The position numbers and the translations under genes are program-made. A stretch of DNA of 64,000 nucleotides, taken from NCBI GenBank assembly GCA_021734905.1, contig JAIPIB010000001.1, positions 140,588 through 204,587 on the forward strand. Reading direction: 5' to 3'. Positions within the stretch are counted from its first letter, which is position 1. Each line of letters begins with the position of its first letter. This DNA is from Minisyncoccota bacterium. GTDB taxonomy: Bacteria > Patescibacteria > Paceibacteria > UBA9973 > UBA918. The notes below the pieces were generated by a model. The model worked only from the letters and a program-made list of their open reading frames with translations. It searched no databases and had not been told where the DNA came from. Positions 9,182-18,161 of this stretch are shown here, in pieces.

Positions 9182-10172
9182 TACCCTATTAGCACAGCAC
9201 GTGAACCCAAATCTGTTTAACAGTGATGTTGAGACTGCGCCAAACAGAAATGGATACGGCAATGGTTTAAAAGAGGCAGGAGAACTTGATGAAAGAGTGG
9301 TCGCTCTTTCTGCTGATCTTGTTGGATCAACAAAAACAAATATTTTTGCCGAAGCGTTTCCTCAGAGATTTATTCAGGTTGGTATAGGCGAACAGTCTCT
9401 CGCATCTGTTGCATCGGGTATGGCCGCTATGGGGAAGATTCCTTTCATTGCATCATATGCAATGTTTTCTCCGGGAAGAAGTTGGGAGCAGGTCCGTACT
9501 ACAATTGCGTATAATGGATCGAATGTAAAAATCATTGGTGCTCACTCGGGCATATCTGTTGGTCCGGATGGGGCTACTCATCAGGCTATTGAGGATATTG
9601 CAATTATGCGCGTCATTCCACGTATGGTTGTTATTGCACCTTGCGACGTGCATGAGGCAGAACGCGCTACACTAGCAATCGCGAAGTATGTCGGTCCGGT
9701 TTACATGCGGCTTGCTCGTGAAAATACGCCTGTAATTACAACTATCGGTTCTCCATTTGAAATAGGAAAAGCAGATATTTATCTTACTCGAGATAAGGCT
9801 CACAAAAAAACCGTAGGTATTATTAGTACAGGAACAGTCACATATCAGGCTCTTGTTGCTGGACGGACTCTTAACGAGAAGGGAATTGGTGCCTCAGTAA
9901 TGCATATGGCAACAATTAAACCACTTGATAAAGCTGCTGTCCTTGCTTTTGCTCAAGAACATGATGTCATAGTTACTGTCGAAGAACATCAGCGAATGGG
10001 AGGGCTCGGATCCTCTGTCTCTGAATATTTAAGCGAGGTGTTTCCAAAGAAAATACTTCGAATGGGAGTCGATGATGTCTTTGGACAGTCAGGAACACCG
10101 GAAGAACTTCTAGCTCATTATAAAATTGACAACGCTTCAATTGTAGAGGGTGCTCAAAAATTTCTTCAGTAA
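9174..10172 (+). CDS. Transketolase, C-terminal (pyrimidine-binding) subunit
   Basis: This is the second half of transketolase: the Pyr domain (GIGEQSLASVASGMAAMGKIPF with the catalytic Glu of GEQ) plus the C-terminal transketolase domain (GASVMHMATIKPLD, EEHQRMGGLGS). I chose the ATG at 9174, inside ATGAGTAA that overlaps the stop of the N-terminal subunit, over in-frame ATGs at 9150 and 9168 because it gives the classical coupled overlap. The length is about 332 residues. A strong bidirectional terminator follows. Confidence 0.92.
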   Translation: MSNTLLAQHVNPNLFNSDVETAPNRNGYGNGLKEAGELDERVVALSADLVGSTKTNIFAEAFPQRFIQVGIGEQSLASVASGMAAMGKIPFIASYAMFSPGRSWEQVRTTIAYNGSNVKIIGAHSGISVGPDGATHQAIEDIAIMRVIPRMVVIAPCDVHEAERATLAIAKYVGPVYMRLARENTPVITTIGSPFEIGKADIYLTRDKAHKKTVGIISTGTVTYQALVAGRTLNEKGIGASVMHMATIKPLDKAAVLAFAQEHDVIVTVEEHQRMGGLGSSVSEYLSEVFPKKILRMGVDDVFGQSGTPEELLAHYKIDNASIVEGAQKFLQ

Positions 10173-10179
10173 TTTCTTC

Positions 10180-10228
10180 TGAATACAAAAAAACTATCAG
10201 ATTATATCCGATAGTTTTTTTGTATTCA
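10180..10228. terminator. Bidirectional rho-independent terminator
   Basis: A perfect 19-bp inverted repeat lies at 10180-10198 and 10210-10228. The arms contain A7 and T7 tracts, so the hairpin terminates both the transketolase operon (+) and the convergent kinase gene (-). Confidence 0.9.
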
Positions 10229-10245
10229 GTAACTAAAGTAACTTT

Positions 10246-11247
10246 CTATACCGCTTTAGGAACATAATTTTCCGGAGCATCCTTAAGATACTCTTCAATT
10301 TTTTCTCGTGTTAGGAGCCCTGCTTGAGCGCCAATTTGTTGAACGACAGACATTGAATTTATTGGACCCCACGCAAGCGCAGTTTTTACATCATGGCCGA
10401 GTATTATGGCGCTGGTAAATGTTGAAGAGAAAGCGTCACCGGCTCCAGTCCTTGAAATTGGCTCTTTCGGATCTGGATACATTGGCATAAACCATACCGT
10501 ATCCCCATCAAGAGCAAAGGCGCCATTAGGTCCATCGGTAATGACAGGAATTTTTGGTCCAAGCAAACGGATACTTCTTAGGAGTTTCGGAATGTCTTGT
10601 TCTTCGGTATTTAAGATTTCTTGAGCTTCCTCCTTGTTACAGAAAAAGATTTCCGTAACAGCGTATAGGTCTTTAAGTTCCTCATACCCAAGTCGAATTT
10701 GGAATGTTCCTGGCTGGAATGAAAGTTTTGTTTCAGGATGCTCAGAGAGGAATTTTGCAATTTCATGATGAAATGCAACCCCGTTTTCTCCAATAGATGA
10801 GAAGTATAAGAAACGAGGAGGAAGTCTAAAATCAGGTAAAGAATATGGATATTCTTCATGTTTGATGAGGATGGTTCTCTCCGCCCCGTATCGTAGTACG
10901 TAGTGATAATTTGTATTTTTACCCTCATGAATCTTAACAAAATCGGTATCAATACCATTTGACCTTAGTGTGTCGAGGCAGTCTTTTCCGTTACGATCAT
11001 TTCCAAGATTCGCAACGAGAGCAGAACGAAGACCAAGTCTGTGTGCTGACACTGCTGCGTTTGGTGAATTTCCCACAGCGTTTACGATGGTAACTTCATC
11101 ATAGGGAAGCTTGCCGCCAAAGTCCATTTCAAGTTTTTTTCGACCAGTCTTTTCATTAGTGGTAACACGAGCGTCTTTGTCAGAAAGTTTTATAAAAGCG
11201 TCGATGGTGATATCTCCTATTGCTATGAAATCATATTGTTGTGACAT
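10246..11247 (-). CDS. PfkB-family carbohydrate kinase
   Basis: This ribokinase/fructokinase-family sugar kinase has the N-terminal GDITIDAFI strand, a GGKLPYDE...VGNSPNAAVSAHRLG motif (PfkB signature 1 region) and the C-terminal RTGAGDAFSSTF signature 2 with the catalytic aspartate. The start at 11247 (MSQQYDFIAIGD) is preferred over an upstream in-frame ATG at 11289 because the domain begins right there. The product is 333 residues long. The substrate cannot be told from sequence. Neighbourhood with pentose-phosphate genes suggests a sugar or nucleoside feeding ribose into that pathway. Convergent to the transketolase genes with a shared terminator. Confidence 0.88.
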   Translation of the reverse strand: MSQQYDFIAIGDITIDAFIKLSDKDARVTTNEKTGRKKLEMDFGGKLPYDEVTIVNAVGNSPNAAVSAHRLGLRSALVANLGNDRNGKDCLDTLRSNGIDTDFVKIHEGKNTNYHYVLRYGAERTILIKHEEYPYSLPDFRLPPRFLYFSSIGENGVAFHHEIAKFLSEHPETKLSFQPGTFQIRLGYEELKDLYAVTEIFFCNKEEAQEILNTEEQDIPKLLRSIRLLGPKIPVITDGPNGAFALDGDTVWFMPMYPDPKEPISRTGAGDAFSSTFTSAIILGHDVKTALAWGPINSMSVVQQIGAQAGLLTREKIEEYLKDAPENYVPKAV

Positions 11248-11333
11248 ATGTAGGATATTGTACCACCTCATCGTATGGTCATGATACAATAGTGTGATTA
11301 TTTAGTAGTATTTTTCTAATCAATTCTTAGATT

Positions 11334-12305
11334 ATGGCACTTGTATACATAACACGACACATTCCAGACATTGGTATTAATCTCTTACGAGCAGCAGGTC
11401 ACACCGTAGACATAAGTGAGAAGGAGGGGGTACTTACTGAAAAGGAGCTCCTCTCTGCATTAGCAGCGAAGCCTTACGATGCAGTTGTTTCACTTCTTAC
11501 TGATTCTATTAATAAAGATGTATTTGCCGCTGTACCGACAGCAAAGATTTTTGCAAATTATGCAGTTGGGTATAACAACATCTCACTTCCTGATGCTACT
11601 GAAGCGGGTGTAACCATAACCAATACACCAGGCGTTCTTACTGACACCGTTGCAGAATTTGCAATGGCACTCATACTTTCTGTGGCTAAGAGAATTCCAG
11701 AGGCGGACAGGTTTACTCGTGCAGGGAAGTACGATGGATGGGCTCCAGAACTTTTCCTAGGCAGTGACCTTAAAGGAAAAACCCTTGGTATTTTGGGAGC
11801 TGGCAGAATCGGTTATGAAGTTGCAATGCGTGCACATCATGGTTTTGGAATGCATGTCATTTATAATGATATTAAACGCGGTGAAGAATTAGAAAAACAG
11901 ACAAAAGCGACATTTAAAGAAACAACTGAGGATGTCCTGCGAGAGGCTGACGTTGTCTCAATCCATGTCCCACTTCTACCAAGTACGAAGCACCTTATAA
12001 ATGCTGAAAGATTATCTCTCATGAAAAAAAATGCATATCTTATCAACACCTCACGAGGCCCTGTCATTGATGAGGTCGCACTCGTCGATGCTCTTAAAAA
12101 TGGTGTGATTCGTGGAGCTGGACTTGATGTTTTTGAAAATGAACCAGCACTTGCAAAAGGATTGGCATCTCTCGAAAATGTTGTAATTACAGCACATATT
12201 GCCTCAGCATCTGAGGAAACGCGAAATAAAATGTCAGAGATTGCAGCGCAAAATGTTATTGATTTTTTGAACGGCGAGACACCAGAAAACGCTGTAAAGC
12301 AATAA
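11334..12305 (+). CDS. D-isomer-specific 2-hydroxyacid dehydrogenase
   Basis: This NAD(P)-dependent oxidoreductase of 323 residues resembles glyoxylate/hydroxypyruvate reductases. The Rossmann GxGxxG is LGILGAGRIGYEVA. The catalytic triad is visible as Arg (INTSRGPVIDE), Glu (DVFENEP) and His (ITAHIASAS). The NAD-proximal segment VSIHVPLLPSTKHLI is typical. The exact substrate (glyoxylate, hydroxypyruvate, phosphoglycerate or other) is not decided by the motifs. It is divergent from the kinase upstream and lies before rplY. Confidence 0.9.
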   Translation: MALVYITRHIPDIGINLLRAAGHTVDISEKEGVLTEKELLSALAAKPYDAVVSLLTDSINKDVFAAVPTAKIFANYAVGYNNISLPDATEAGVTITNTPGVLTDTVAEFAMALILSVAKRIPEADRFTRAGKYDGWAPELFLGSDLKGKTLGILGAGRIGYEVAMRAHHGFGMHVIYNDIKRGEELEKQTKATFKETTEDVLREADVVSIHVPLLPSTKHLINAERLSLMKKNAYLINTSRGPVIDEVALVDALKNGVIRGAGLDVFENEPALAKGLASLENVVITAHIASASEETRNKMSEIAAQNVIDFLNGETPENAVKQ

Positions 12306-12374
12306 AGCAAATGAGTTGCGAGTTGAAGATTTCCTATCGTATGGTATGGTAGTCGTCATTAAACTATATTACGT

Positions 12375-13016
12375 ATGACATTTTCATTAAACGTTGAGAC
12401 AAGAACGGAACGCGGTAAACAACTTGGAAAGCTGCGTAATGCGGGGAGACTTCCTGCAGTTATGTACGGTCCGAAAGAAGATACTGTGTTACTGACAGTA
12501 GACAAGATTGCATTTGAGAAACTTGTAAAAAAGACAGGTGAGTCAAGTGTCATTACCTTAGAAGGACTCTCTTCTCCAAAAGAAGTACTTGTTCGAGGTG
12601 TTGCATTCGACCCATTACGTGGAGGGGTTATTCATGTTGACTTTTATGCTATTGAAGCAGGTCAGGAAATTACCGTTGATATCCCACTCGAATTCGTCGG
12701 GGAAGTTCCAGCAGTTAAACTTGGAGGAACTCTCACGAAAGTACTTCATGAGGTTGAGGTTACTTGCATGCCAATTAATCTCCCACAACGTATCACAGTT
12801 GATGTTACAGTACTCACTGATTTTGAAAAACAAATTCATGTCAAAGATCTCCTTGTGCCAGCAAATGTAAAGATTGAAAATGATCCAGAAGAGGTTGTTG
12901 CGCTTGTGCAGGCGGTTGAGGAGGAGAGTGAAGAGCCTACTGTTGTTGATATGGATGCCATTGAGGTGGAAAAGAAGGGTAAGACAGAGGAAGCATCTAC
13001 AGGCGAATCAAAGTAG
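12375..13016 (+). CDS. rplY: Large ribosomal subunit protein bL25 (CTC form)
   Basis: The 213-residue product has the 5S-rRNA-binding L25 domain at the N-terminus (ETRTERGKQLGKLRNAGRLPAVMYGP) and the C-terminal TL5/CTC beta domain (VEVTCMPINLPQRITVDVTVL). An acidic tail with many Glu follows. The ATG at 12375 has no Shine-Dalgarno. A TATGGT-type -10 lies at 12345-12350. It ends just before a strong terminator. Confidence 0.95.
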   Translation: MTFSLNVETRTERGKQLGKLRNAGRLPAVMYGPKEDTVLLTVDKIAFEKLVKKTGESSVITLEGLSSPKEVLVRGVAFDPLRGGVIHVDFYAIEAGQEITVDIPLEFVGEVPAVKLGGTLTKVLHEVEVTCMPINLPQRITVDVTVLTDFEKQIHVKDLLVPANVKIENDPEEVVALVQAVEEESEEPTVVDMDAIEVEKKGKTEEASTGESK

Positions 13017-13023
13017 TTAGTAT

Positions 13024-13065
13024 CGTACACAAAAAAAACAGCTTCAGGCTGTTTTTTTGTGTACG
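13024..13065 (+). terminator. Rho-independent terminator after rplY
   Basis: The inverted repeat CGTACAC-A8-CAGC / GCTG-T7-GTGTACG with a 5-nt loop follows rplY by 8 nt and is a strong bidirectional-type hairpin. Confidence 0.9.
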
Positions 13066-13087
13066 TGTACTGATAGATTCAGTATGG

Positions 13088-13093
13088 TACGAT
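13088..13093 (+). promoter_or_regulatory. Extended -10 box of lytic transglycosylase gene
   Basis: TGGTACGAT (TG-n-TACGAT) ends 7 nt before the ATG at 13101, which predicts a leaderless mRNA. Confidence 0.5.
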
Positions 13094-13100
13094 TGTATAC

Positions 13101-14468
13101 ATGCGGATACCGTTTGTTGTTTTATGCTTAATGGTCTTGGGAGTTTTTTCTGTACCCCATAGTGCAAACGCGCAAGCCTCTATTCCATCGATCTGTAATG
13201 ACGATGTTGCTGGAAAAACAGAAGATCAACTGAAAGCTGATCTTGCTCTCTGCAATGCTGAAATTGCAAAATGGCAAGGTGTTTTAAGTGGTACGAGGGA
13301 TAGGGTCTCATCGATTGATGGTGATGTTAAAGCACTTACTGCTAAAATAAAATCTGCAGAGGCAACTATAAAATCAAAAAATATTGCAATCTCACAGTTA
13401 TCAAAAGATATCAGCCAAAGAAGTCAAAAGATCTCAGAACTTGAGGTACTTATTGATGAGGGAAAGAAGTCACTCGCTCAACTAATTCGACGCACGAACG
13501 AAATAGATAGTTACACACTTGCAGAGGTTGTTCTCGATAGTAAAAATCTATCAGATTTTTTTGTTGACCTTGATTCTTTTTTCTCTATTCAGCGAGGACT
13601 TGAAGCTCATTTTGCAAAAATTCGAAAAATGATTTTAGAAACGGATGATGAGCGTCGTCGATTAAGCGATGTCCAGAATCAGGAGTTGGATGCTAAATAT
13701 GTTATAGAAACAAATAAAAAAACTATTACCAAGACTGAACAACAGAAAAAGGAGCTTCTCACAGCTACAAAATTAGAGGCGAAATCATACGAGCAAATAG
13801 TTGCTGACAGACAGGCAAAAGCTAGTCAGATCAATGCAGCACTTTTCCGTTTGAGAGGTGTTGATGGTGGAGGAATCCCATTTAAGGAAGCTTTGCTGTA
13901 TGCACGAATTGCCTCTTCATATACTGGTGTGAGGGCGGCATTTATTCTCGGAATCCTGCGGCAAGAATCAAACCTTGGTGTAAATGTCGGACAATGTCTT
14001 CTTGTTGATCCAAACACAGGTGCAGGGAAAGGAAAAAATACCGGAACGCCGTTTGCAAATGTTATGAAGCCTGAACGCGATGTTCCGTATTTTCTCGAGA
14101 TGATGAAGCGGTTAGGTAGAGATCCGTATGGAACCCCGGTGTCGTGTCCGCAGTCGATTGGATATGGAGGAGCTATGGGCCCAACACAGTTCATTCCATC
14201 AACATGGAAAGGGTATGATGCGAGAATTGCGAGTGCGTTTAAGGTGTCCGTGGGTGACCCATGGAATCCAGAGCACGCAATCATGGCAACCGCGATGTTC
14301 CTTCAAGATCTTGGTGCTGGACGAGGTGGGTATACTGCGGAGAGAGAATCGGCCGGGCGGTACTATGCAGGAGGAAATTGGGCAACATATGGACTTGGGT
14401 ATGCGGCAAGCGTTCTTGCTCATGCAGAGACGTATCAGGCCGATATTAATTTCCTTGATAATAAGTAG
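13101..14468 (+). CDS. Secreted coiled-coil lytic transglycosylase
   Basis: The 455-residue protein has a signal peptide (VVLCLMVLGVFSVPHSANA). A long coiled coil spans about residues 45-245 (heptads rich in K/E/I, resembling PcsB/EnvC-type regulators). The C-terminal transglycosylase domain has the catalytic-type Glu in ILRQESNLGVNVG, and GYGGAMGPTQFIPSTW is diagnostic of SLT/MltB-like folds. Two Cys (C near GQCLL and SCPQ) flank an insertion. It probably cleaves peptidoglycan glycan strands outside the membrane, for growth or division, with the coiled coil as a membrane-complex docking arm. A single-gene unit with its own leaderless-type promoter. Confidence 0.88.
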   Translation: MRIPFVVLCLMVLGVFSVPHSANAQASIPSICNDDVAGKTEDQLKADLALCNAEIAKWQGVLSGTRDRVSSIDGDVKALTAKIKSAEATIKSKNIAISQLSKDISQRSQKISELEVLIDEGKKSLAQLIRRTNEIDSYTLAEVVLDSKNLSDFFVDLDSFFSIQRGLEAHFAKIRKMILETDDERRRLSDVQNQELDAKYVIETNKKTITKTEQQKKELLTATKLEAKSYEQIVADRQAKASQINAALFRLRGVDGGGIPFKEALLYARIASSYTGVRAAFILGILRQESNLGVNVGQCLLVDPNTGAGKGKNTGTPFANVMKPERDVPYFLEMMKRLGRDPYGTPVSCPQSIGYGGAMGPTQFIPSTWKGYDARIASAFKVSVGDPWNPEHAIMATAMFLQDLGAGRGGYTAERESAGRYYAGGNWATYGLGYAASVLAHAETYQADINFLDNK

Positions 14469-14481
14469 GCATGCCGTTGTG

Positions 14482-14509
14482 TTGCGAAATATAGCAATTC
14501 TGGTATAGT
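14482..14509 (+). promoter_or_regulatory. Promoter of rpmE, near-leaderless
   Basis: TTGCGA (14482-14487), a 16-nt spacer and TATAGT (14504-14509) with an extended TGG precede the ATG at 14519 by only 9 nt. Transcription should start within 1-4 nt of the start codon. Confidence 0.65.
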
Positions 14510-14518
14510 GTTCCCTGC

Positions 14519-14788
14519 ATGAAAAAAGATATACACCCAAACAATTATCGCACTGTCATCTTCCACGATAACTCAAGTGGAGAACGTTTTCTTGTTGGCT
14601 CGACAATCCAGGCAGAGAAGACTGAAAAATGGACAGATGGAAAAGAATACCCAATAACATTTGTTGATGTGTCGAGTGCGTCACATCCATTTTATACTGG
14701 ACAGGAGAAGGTAATGGATATTGCAGGACGTGTTGAACGATTTAAGGCTCGAGCATCAAAAGCAACATCTCGGACAAAGAAGGCATAA
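14519..14788 (+). CDS. rpmE2: Large ribosomal subunit protein bL31 type B
   Basis: The 89-residue protein starts MKKDIHPNNYRTVIFHD and contains SHPFYTGQEK and GRVERFKAR, all typical for bL31. The CxxC zinc pair of C+ paralogues is absent, which places it in the zinc-free type B group. The C-terminus is Lys/Arg/Ala-rich. Transcribed alone between a near-leaderless promoter and a GC-rich terminator. Confidence 0.95.
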   Translation: MKKDIHPNNYRTVIFHDNSSGERFLVGSTIQAEKTEKWTDGKEYPITFVDVSSASHPFYTGQEKVMDIAGRVERFKARASKATSRTKKA

Positions 14789-14800
14789 GTACACTATGTG

Positions 14801-14830
14801 GAAAACCGGGGAATTTATTCCCCGGTTTTC
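14801..14830 (+). terminator. Terminator after rpmE
   Basis: A perfect 13-bp stem (GAAAACCGGGGAA and its complement) with a 4-nt loop is followed by CTCTTT. Confidence 0.85.
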
Positions 14831-14852
14831 TCTTTAGGGAGATATGGTACTC

Positions 14853-14858
14853 TATAAT
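14853..14858 (+). promoter_or_regulatory. -10 box of prfA, leaderless
   Basis: A perfect TATAAT ends 7 nt before the ATG at 14866, so the expected start site coincides with the start codon. Confidence 0.6.
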
Positions 14859-14865
14859 TTATAGT

Positions 14866-15849
14866 ATGGAATTTACAGAAGAACAGTTGGCGTTATTTAG
14901 AGAAAATCAAAAGACACAGTTTCTCTGTGGTCAGTTTGATGAGCTTATAAAAAAAAGAACAGAGGCGCAGGCACTATTTGAGGCAGACGAATCGATGCGT
15001 GAACTAGCCGAAGAGGAAATGAATGATCTTGATGGGCAACTAGATCATTTGTATACAGAAATGAGTCGAATTATTGAATCTACTAAAGAGGAGGAAGCAA
15101 AACCATACGGGGTCCTTCTCGAGGTAAGGGCAGGTGTCGGCGGAGAAGAAGCAGCACTTTTTGCAGAACAACTTTCGCATATGTATCTCCAGTATGCAGT
15201 GATTCGTGGGTGGAGTACGAGTAATATTTCTGAATCACGCGCAACGCAAGGAGGATACAAAGAAGCGACGTTCGAAATTGTTGGACCTGATGTATATGAC
15301 GAACTCCGGTATGAAACAGGGGTGCATCGTGTACAACGTATTCCAGTAACTGAGAAGTCTGGGCGTATACACACCTCGACTGCTTCAGTAGTTATTCTCC
15401 CAATACGAAAAAAATCAACAATTGAGGTTAATCCAAGTGATATTGAAATTGAATTTTCACGTTCGGGTGGTGCAGGTGGACAAAATGTAAACAAAGTTGA
15501 AACAGCAGTACGACTTATTCATAAGCCTACCGGTGTTGATGTGCGATGTCAGTCTGAACGTAGTCAGCTCAAAAATCGTGAAAAAGCAATGGTGCTTCTT
15601 ATAGCGAAACTTGAAATGCTCCATGATGAAGCGGAGACAAAAAAACATGCTGCAACACGAAAATCACAAATTGGAACAGGTGACCGTTCAGAAAAAATCC
15701 GTACCTACAATGTGCCCCAAAATCGTATTACCGACCACCGTATAAAAGAATCATGGCATGCAGTGTTTCAGATACTTGGAGGTGACATGAGTGCAGTAGT
15801 TGCCTCGCTCAAACAAGCATCACAGGAACTAGATGTTGTTGTCGAGTAA
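14866..15849 (+). CDS. prfA: Peptide chain release factor 1
   Basis: RF1 releases peptides at UAA and UAG. The GGQ catalytic motif is in SGGAGGQNVNKVETAVR. The RF1-specific codon-recognition tripeptide is PVT in HRVQRIPVTEKSGRIHTS (RF2 would have SPF). At 327 residues it is about 30 shorter than usual RF1, with trimming at the N-terminal domain. Genes in this window also end in TGA, so an RF2 must be encoded elsewhere. Confidence 0.97.
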   Translation: MEFTEEQLALFRENQKTQFLCGQFDELIKKRTEAQALFEADESMRELAEEEMNDLDGQLDHLYTEMSRIIESTKEEEAKPYGVLLEVRAGVGGEEAALFAEQLSHMYLQYAVIRGWSTSNISESRATQGGYKEATFEIVGPDVYDELRYETGVHRVQRIPVTEKSGRIHTSTASVVILPIRKKSTIEVNPSDIEIEFSRSGGAGGQNVNKVETAVRLIHKPTGVDVRCQSERSQLKNREKAMVLLIAKLEMLHDEAETKKHAATRKSQIGTGDRSEKIRTYNVPQNRITDHRIKESWHAVFQILGGDMSAVVASLKQASQELDVVVE

Positions 15850-15876
15850 CTAGGAGATGGTTTGGCTGTAAGTCAT

Positions 15877-15912
15877 TTGCCCGCTTTCCGGAACCTTCCC
15901 GGAAGCGGGCAA
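15877..15912 (+). terminator. Terminator after prfA
   Basis: A GC-rich stem (TTGCCCGCTT-T-CCGG with its complement, one bulged T) is followed by TATTTTTAT. Confidence 0.85.
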
Positions 15913-16005
15913 TATTTTTATAACAGCGAGTAATTGTGCCGTTGCAGAAAGGTATTCTGTGTGGTAGCATTCCATGTGCTCAGTAATTGAGCGCATTTTT
16001 TAATT

Positions 16006-16752
16006 ATGAATATAAATCACACATCGGAGAAAACACTTATCGAGCGTCTTTTTGACGTTGGTGCGCATTTTGGATTTACTAAATCACGGCGGCATCCAAC
16101 CGCTGCTCCGTACATCTTTGGAAACAAACAAGGAACAGATATTATTGATCTTGAAAAGACAGTGGCGTCACTTGAGGTGGCAAAAAATGTATTAAAGGAA
16201 GCAGGTAAGGCGGGGAAGACGGTTCTCTTTGTAGGAACAAAAGAGGAAATTGTTCTCACGGTAAAAGCACATGCGGAGTCAATCGAGATGCCGTATGTAG
16301 TAAATAGATGGGTAGGAGGAATGCTTACTAATTTTTCCGAAATTAAGAAGCGAATTCAACGACTCAGCGATCTAACGGCGCAAGGAGAGTCAGGAGAGCT
16401 TGAGCGAAAATATACAAAAAAGGAACGTGTTGTTATTGGAAGAGAATTCAATAAGCTTACAGTTAATTTTGGCGGAATTCAGAAAATGGACCGAGCTCCA
16501 TATTTAATGGTTATTGTAGATCCTCGGCATGATTCAATTGCTGTATCTGAAGCACGAGAACTAAATATCCCTGTGGTAGGTATCACTAGTTCAGATGCAA
16601 ATCTTAGACTTATTAAATTTCCTGTTGTAGTTAACGACGGACTTCAAGCTAGCGTTGCACTTATTCTTTCTGAACTTACTGAGGCATACACAGAAGGAAA
16701 AACGGAATTCGTTCCTGCCAAGAAAGAAGAGATACGAAAAAGCGTACGGTAG
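16006..16752 (+). CDS. rpsB: Small ribosomal subunit protein uS2
   Basis: The 248-residue uS2 has the family hallmarks GAHFGFTKSRRHPTAAPYIFG, VLFVGTKEE, VNRWVGGMLTNFSEIKKRI and VIVDPRHDSIAVSEARELNIPVVGITSSDA. The gene order rpsB-tsf is the widely conserved one. The start context is TTTTTTAATTATG with no Shine-Dalgarno. A TGGTAGCAT box lies at 15962-15970. Confidence 0.97.
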   Translation: MNINHTSEKTLIERLFDVGAHFGFTKSRRHPTAAPYIFGNKQGTDIIDLEKTVASLEVAKNVLKEAGKAGKTVLFVGTKEEIVLTVKAHAESIEMPYVVNRWVGGMLTNFSEIKKRIQRLSDLTAQGESGELERKYTKKERVVIGREFNKLTVNFGGIQKMDRAPYLMVIVDPRHDSIAVSEARELNIPVVGITSSDANLRLIKFPVVVNDGLQASVALILSELTEAYTEGKTEFVPAKKEEIRKSVR

Positions 16753-16803
16753 GTAACTGACAAAGAACAAACTTTATACATAGTGATATAAGCTCTTTTA
16801 ATT

Positions 16804-17388
16804 ATGGAAATTACATCAGCACAACTTAAGGAACTACGAGACCTTACGGGCATTTCTGTCATGCAGTGTAAGAAAGCTCTTGAGGAAGCAGCGGGTGACA
16901 TGGACAAAGCAAAAATTATCTTACAAAAGAAAGGAGGAGAAATTGCCTTAAAGAAGTCCGACCGGGAACTTGGTGCGGGAGTCATAGGAAGTTATGTACA
17001 CTCAACGCATGAAGTTGCTGCTTTTGTCTTGCTTGCTTGTGAGACTGACTTCGTTGCTAAGAATGAGGAATTCATCGCACTTGCTCGTGAAATTGCAATG
17101 CATGTCGCTGCGCAGAATCCGTTGTATGTAAATCGTGCTGAAGTTGATGAGGTCGCACTCGCTAAAGCACGCGAGGTCTTTATGGAAGAGGTGAAAGACA
17201 AGCCAGTAGATATGCAGGAGAAAATTTTAGCTGGTAAACTTGATGCTTATTTCAAAGATCGCATTCTCCTCGAGCAGCCATTTATCAAAGATCAAGAAAA
17301 GGCTGTTGGTGATTTACTGAATGCGGCAATGCAAAAATTTGGAGAAAATGTTGTAATTAGGTCAATTACACGGATGTCTGTAAAATAA
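16804..17388 (+). CDS. tsf: Elongation factor Ts (short form)
   Basis: EF-Ts recycles EF-Tu by GDP exchange. The N-terminal UBA-like motif LKELRDLTGISVMQCKKALEE and the core TDFVAKNEEF are unmistakable. At 194 residues it is a compact form like those of Thermus and mitochondria-like short variants, with one rather than two core subdomains. It lies 51 nt after rpsB. Confidence 0.96.
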   Translation: MEITSAQLKELRDLTGISVMQCKKALEEAAGDMDKAKIILQKKGGEIALKKSDRELGAGVIGSYVHSTHEVAAFVLLACETDFVAKNEEFIALAREIAMHVAAQNPLYVNRAEVDEVALAKAREVFMEEVKDKPVDMQEKILAGKLDAYFKDRILLEQPFIKDQEKAVGDLLNAAMQKFGENVVIRSITRMSVK

Positions 17389-17393
17389 AGTAC

Positions 17394-17819
17394 ATGGATG
17401 GGGTATTAGAAGGATTGCTTATAACTAGCTCTGTACTGATTCTCCTTACAGTACTTTTTAGGTATGAAGAAGTACGAGGTGTGAGATTTGGGGAAAGATT
17501 TCGTATTCGAGCAGATTTTTTTGTTCTCAAGATTGTTCATTCTCTGCGAACCAAGGCACGATTTTTTCGTCGGGATTTCCTTAAACAGATCTTTCGCTAC
17601 GGATTCCATACAGTTTTATTCTTCATCCTTAGACTTATTGAAGGGTTTGAGAAATGGTTGCGCACCGTAATGAGGACAAATAAAACTATGGCCCGAATTG
17701 CTGAACGAGAAAGTGATACGCTGAACAAATTAGAAGAGATTGCAATCCATAAGATAGAAACATCTCTTACTGAAGAGGAGAAACAAATTCGGAAAGATAA
17801 GACGTTGCAAGGATTATAG
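17394..17819 (+). CDS. Hypothetical single-pass membrane protein
   Basis: The 141-residue protein begins 5 nt after tsf and is probably co-transcribed with it. It has an N-terminal transmembrane helix (LEGLLITSSVLILLTVLF), a basic aromatic-rich middle (RIRADFFVLKIVHSLRTKARFFRR), a possible second amphipathic or membrane helix (HTVLFFILRLIEGF) and a charged C-terminal helix. I do not recognise a family. Confidence 0.55.
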   Translation: MDGVLEGLLITSSVLILLTVLFRYEEVRGVRFGERFRIRADFFVLKIVHSLRTKARFFRRDFLKQIFRYGFHTVLFFILRLIEGFEKWLRTVMRTNKTMARIAERESDTLNKLEEIAIHKIETSLTEEEKQIRKDKTLQGL

Positions 17820-17854
17820 TTGCATTTTCCATCCGTTTCTTACATAATAGCCTT

Positions 17855-17881
17855 GCGCTAAGCTTAAGCGCTTTTATTTTG
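17855..17881 (+). terminator. Putative terminator after tsf operon
   Basis: A short GCGCT/AGCGC stem around an AAGCTT core is followed by TTTTATTTT. It is moderately convincing. Confidence 0.5.
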
Positions 17882-17906
17882 CACAAAGGAAAATGGAATC
17901 CTAAGA

Positions 17907-17980
17907 GCCACCTTAGCTCAGCTGGTTAGAGCAACGGTTTTGTAAACCGTAGGTCCTCGGTTCGAATCCGAGAGGTGGCT
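17907..17980 (+). tRNA. tRNA-Thr (anticodon UGU)
   Basis: A full cloverleaf can be drawn. The acceptor is GCCACCT/AGGTGGC, the D arm GCTC...GAGC, the anticodon stem ACGGT/ACCGT with loop TTTGTAA (anticodon TGT) and the T arm CTCGG-TTCGAAT-CCGAG. The discriminator base is U73 and the CCA end is not encoded. The U73 is relevant because the T-box upstream of thrS carries the matching UGGA. Confidence 0.97.
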
Positions 17981-18161
17981 CTTAGGATTTTATTGTGTCA
18001 GTTTAGCGAAGCTGGGTGGAGCTAAAACAGTTTGAGATACTTTTGTAAGCAATCTTCAGTTTAGTAGCCACTCGTTTGAAAAGGAAACCGTATCGTCTTA
18101 CAGACGCTGTACACCTTTCGCAGAAACTGCTCAAGGCCTTGCGAACGTGATTCTGCACGTT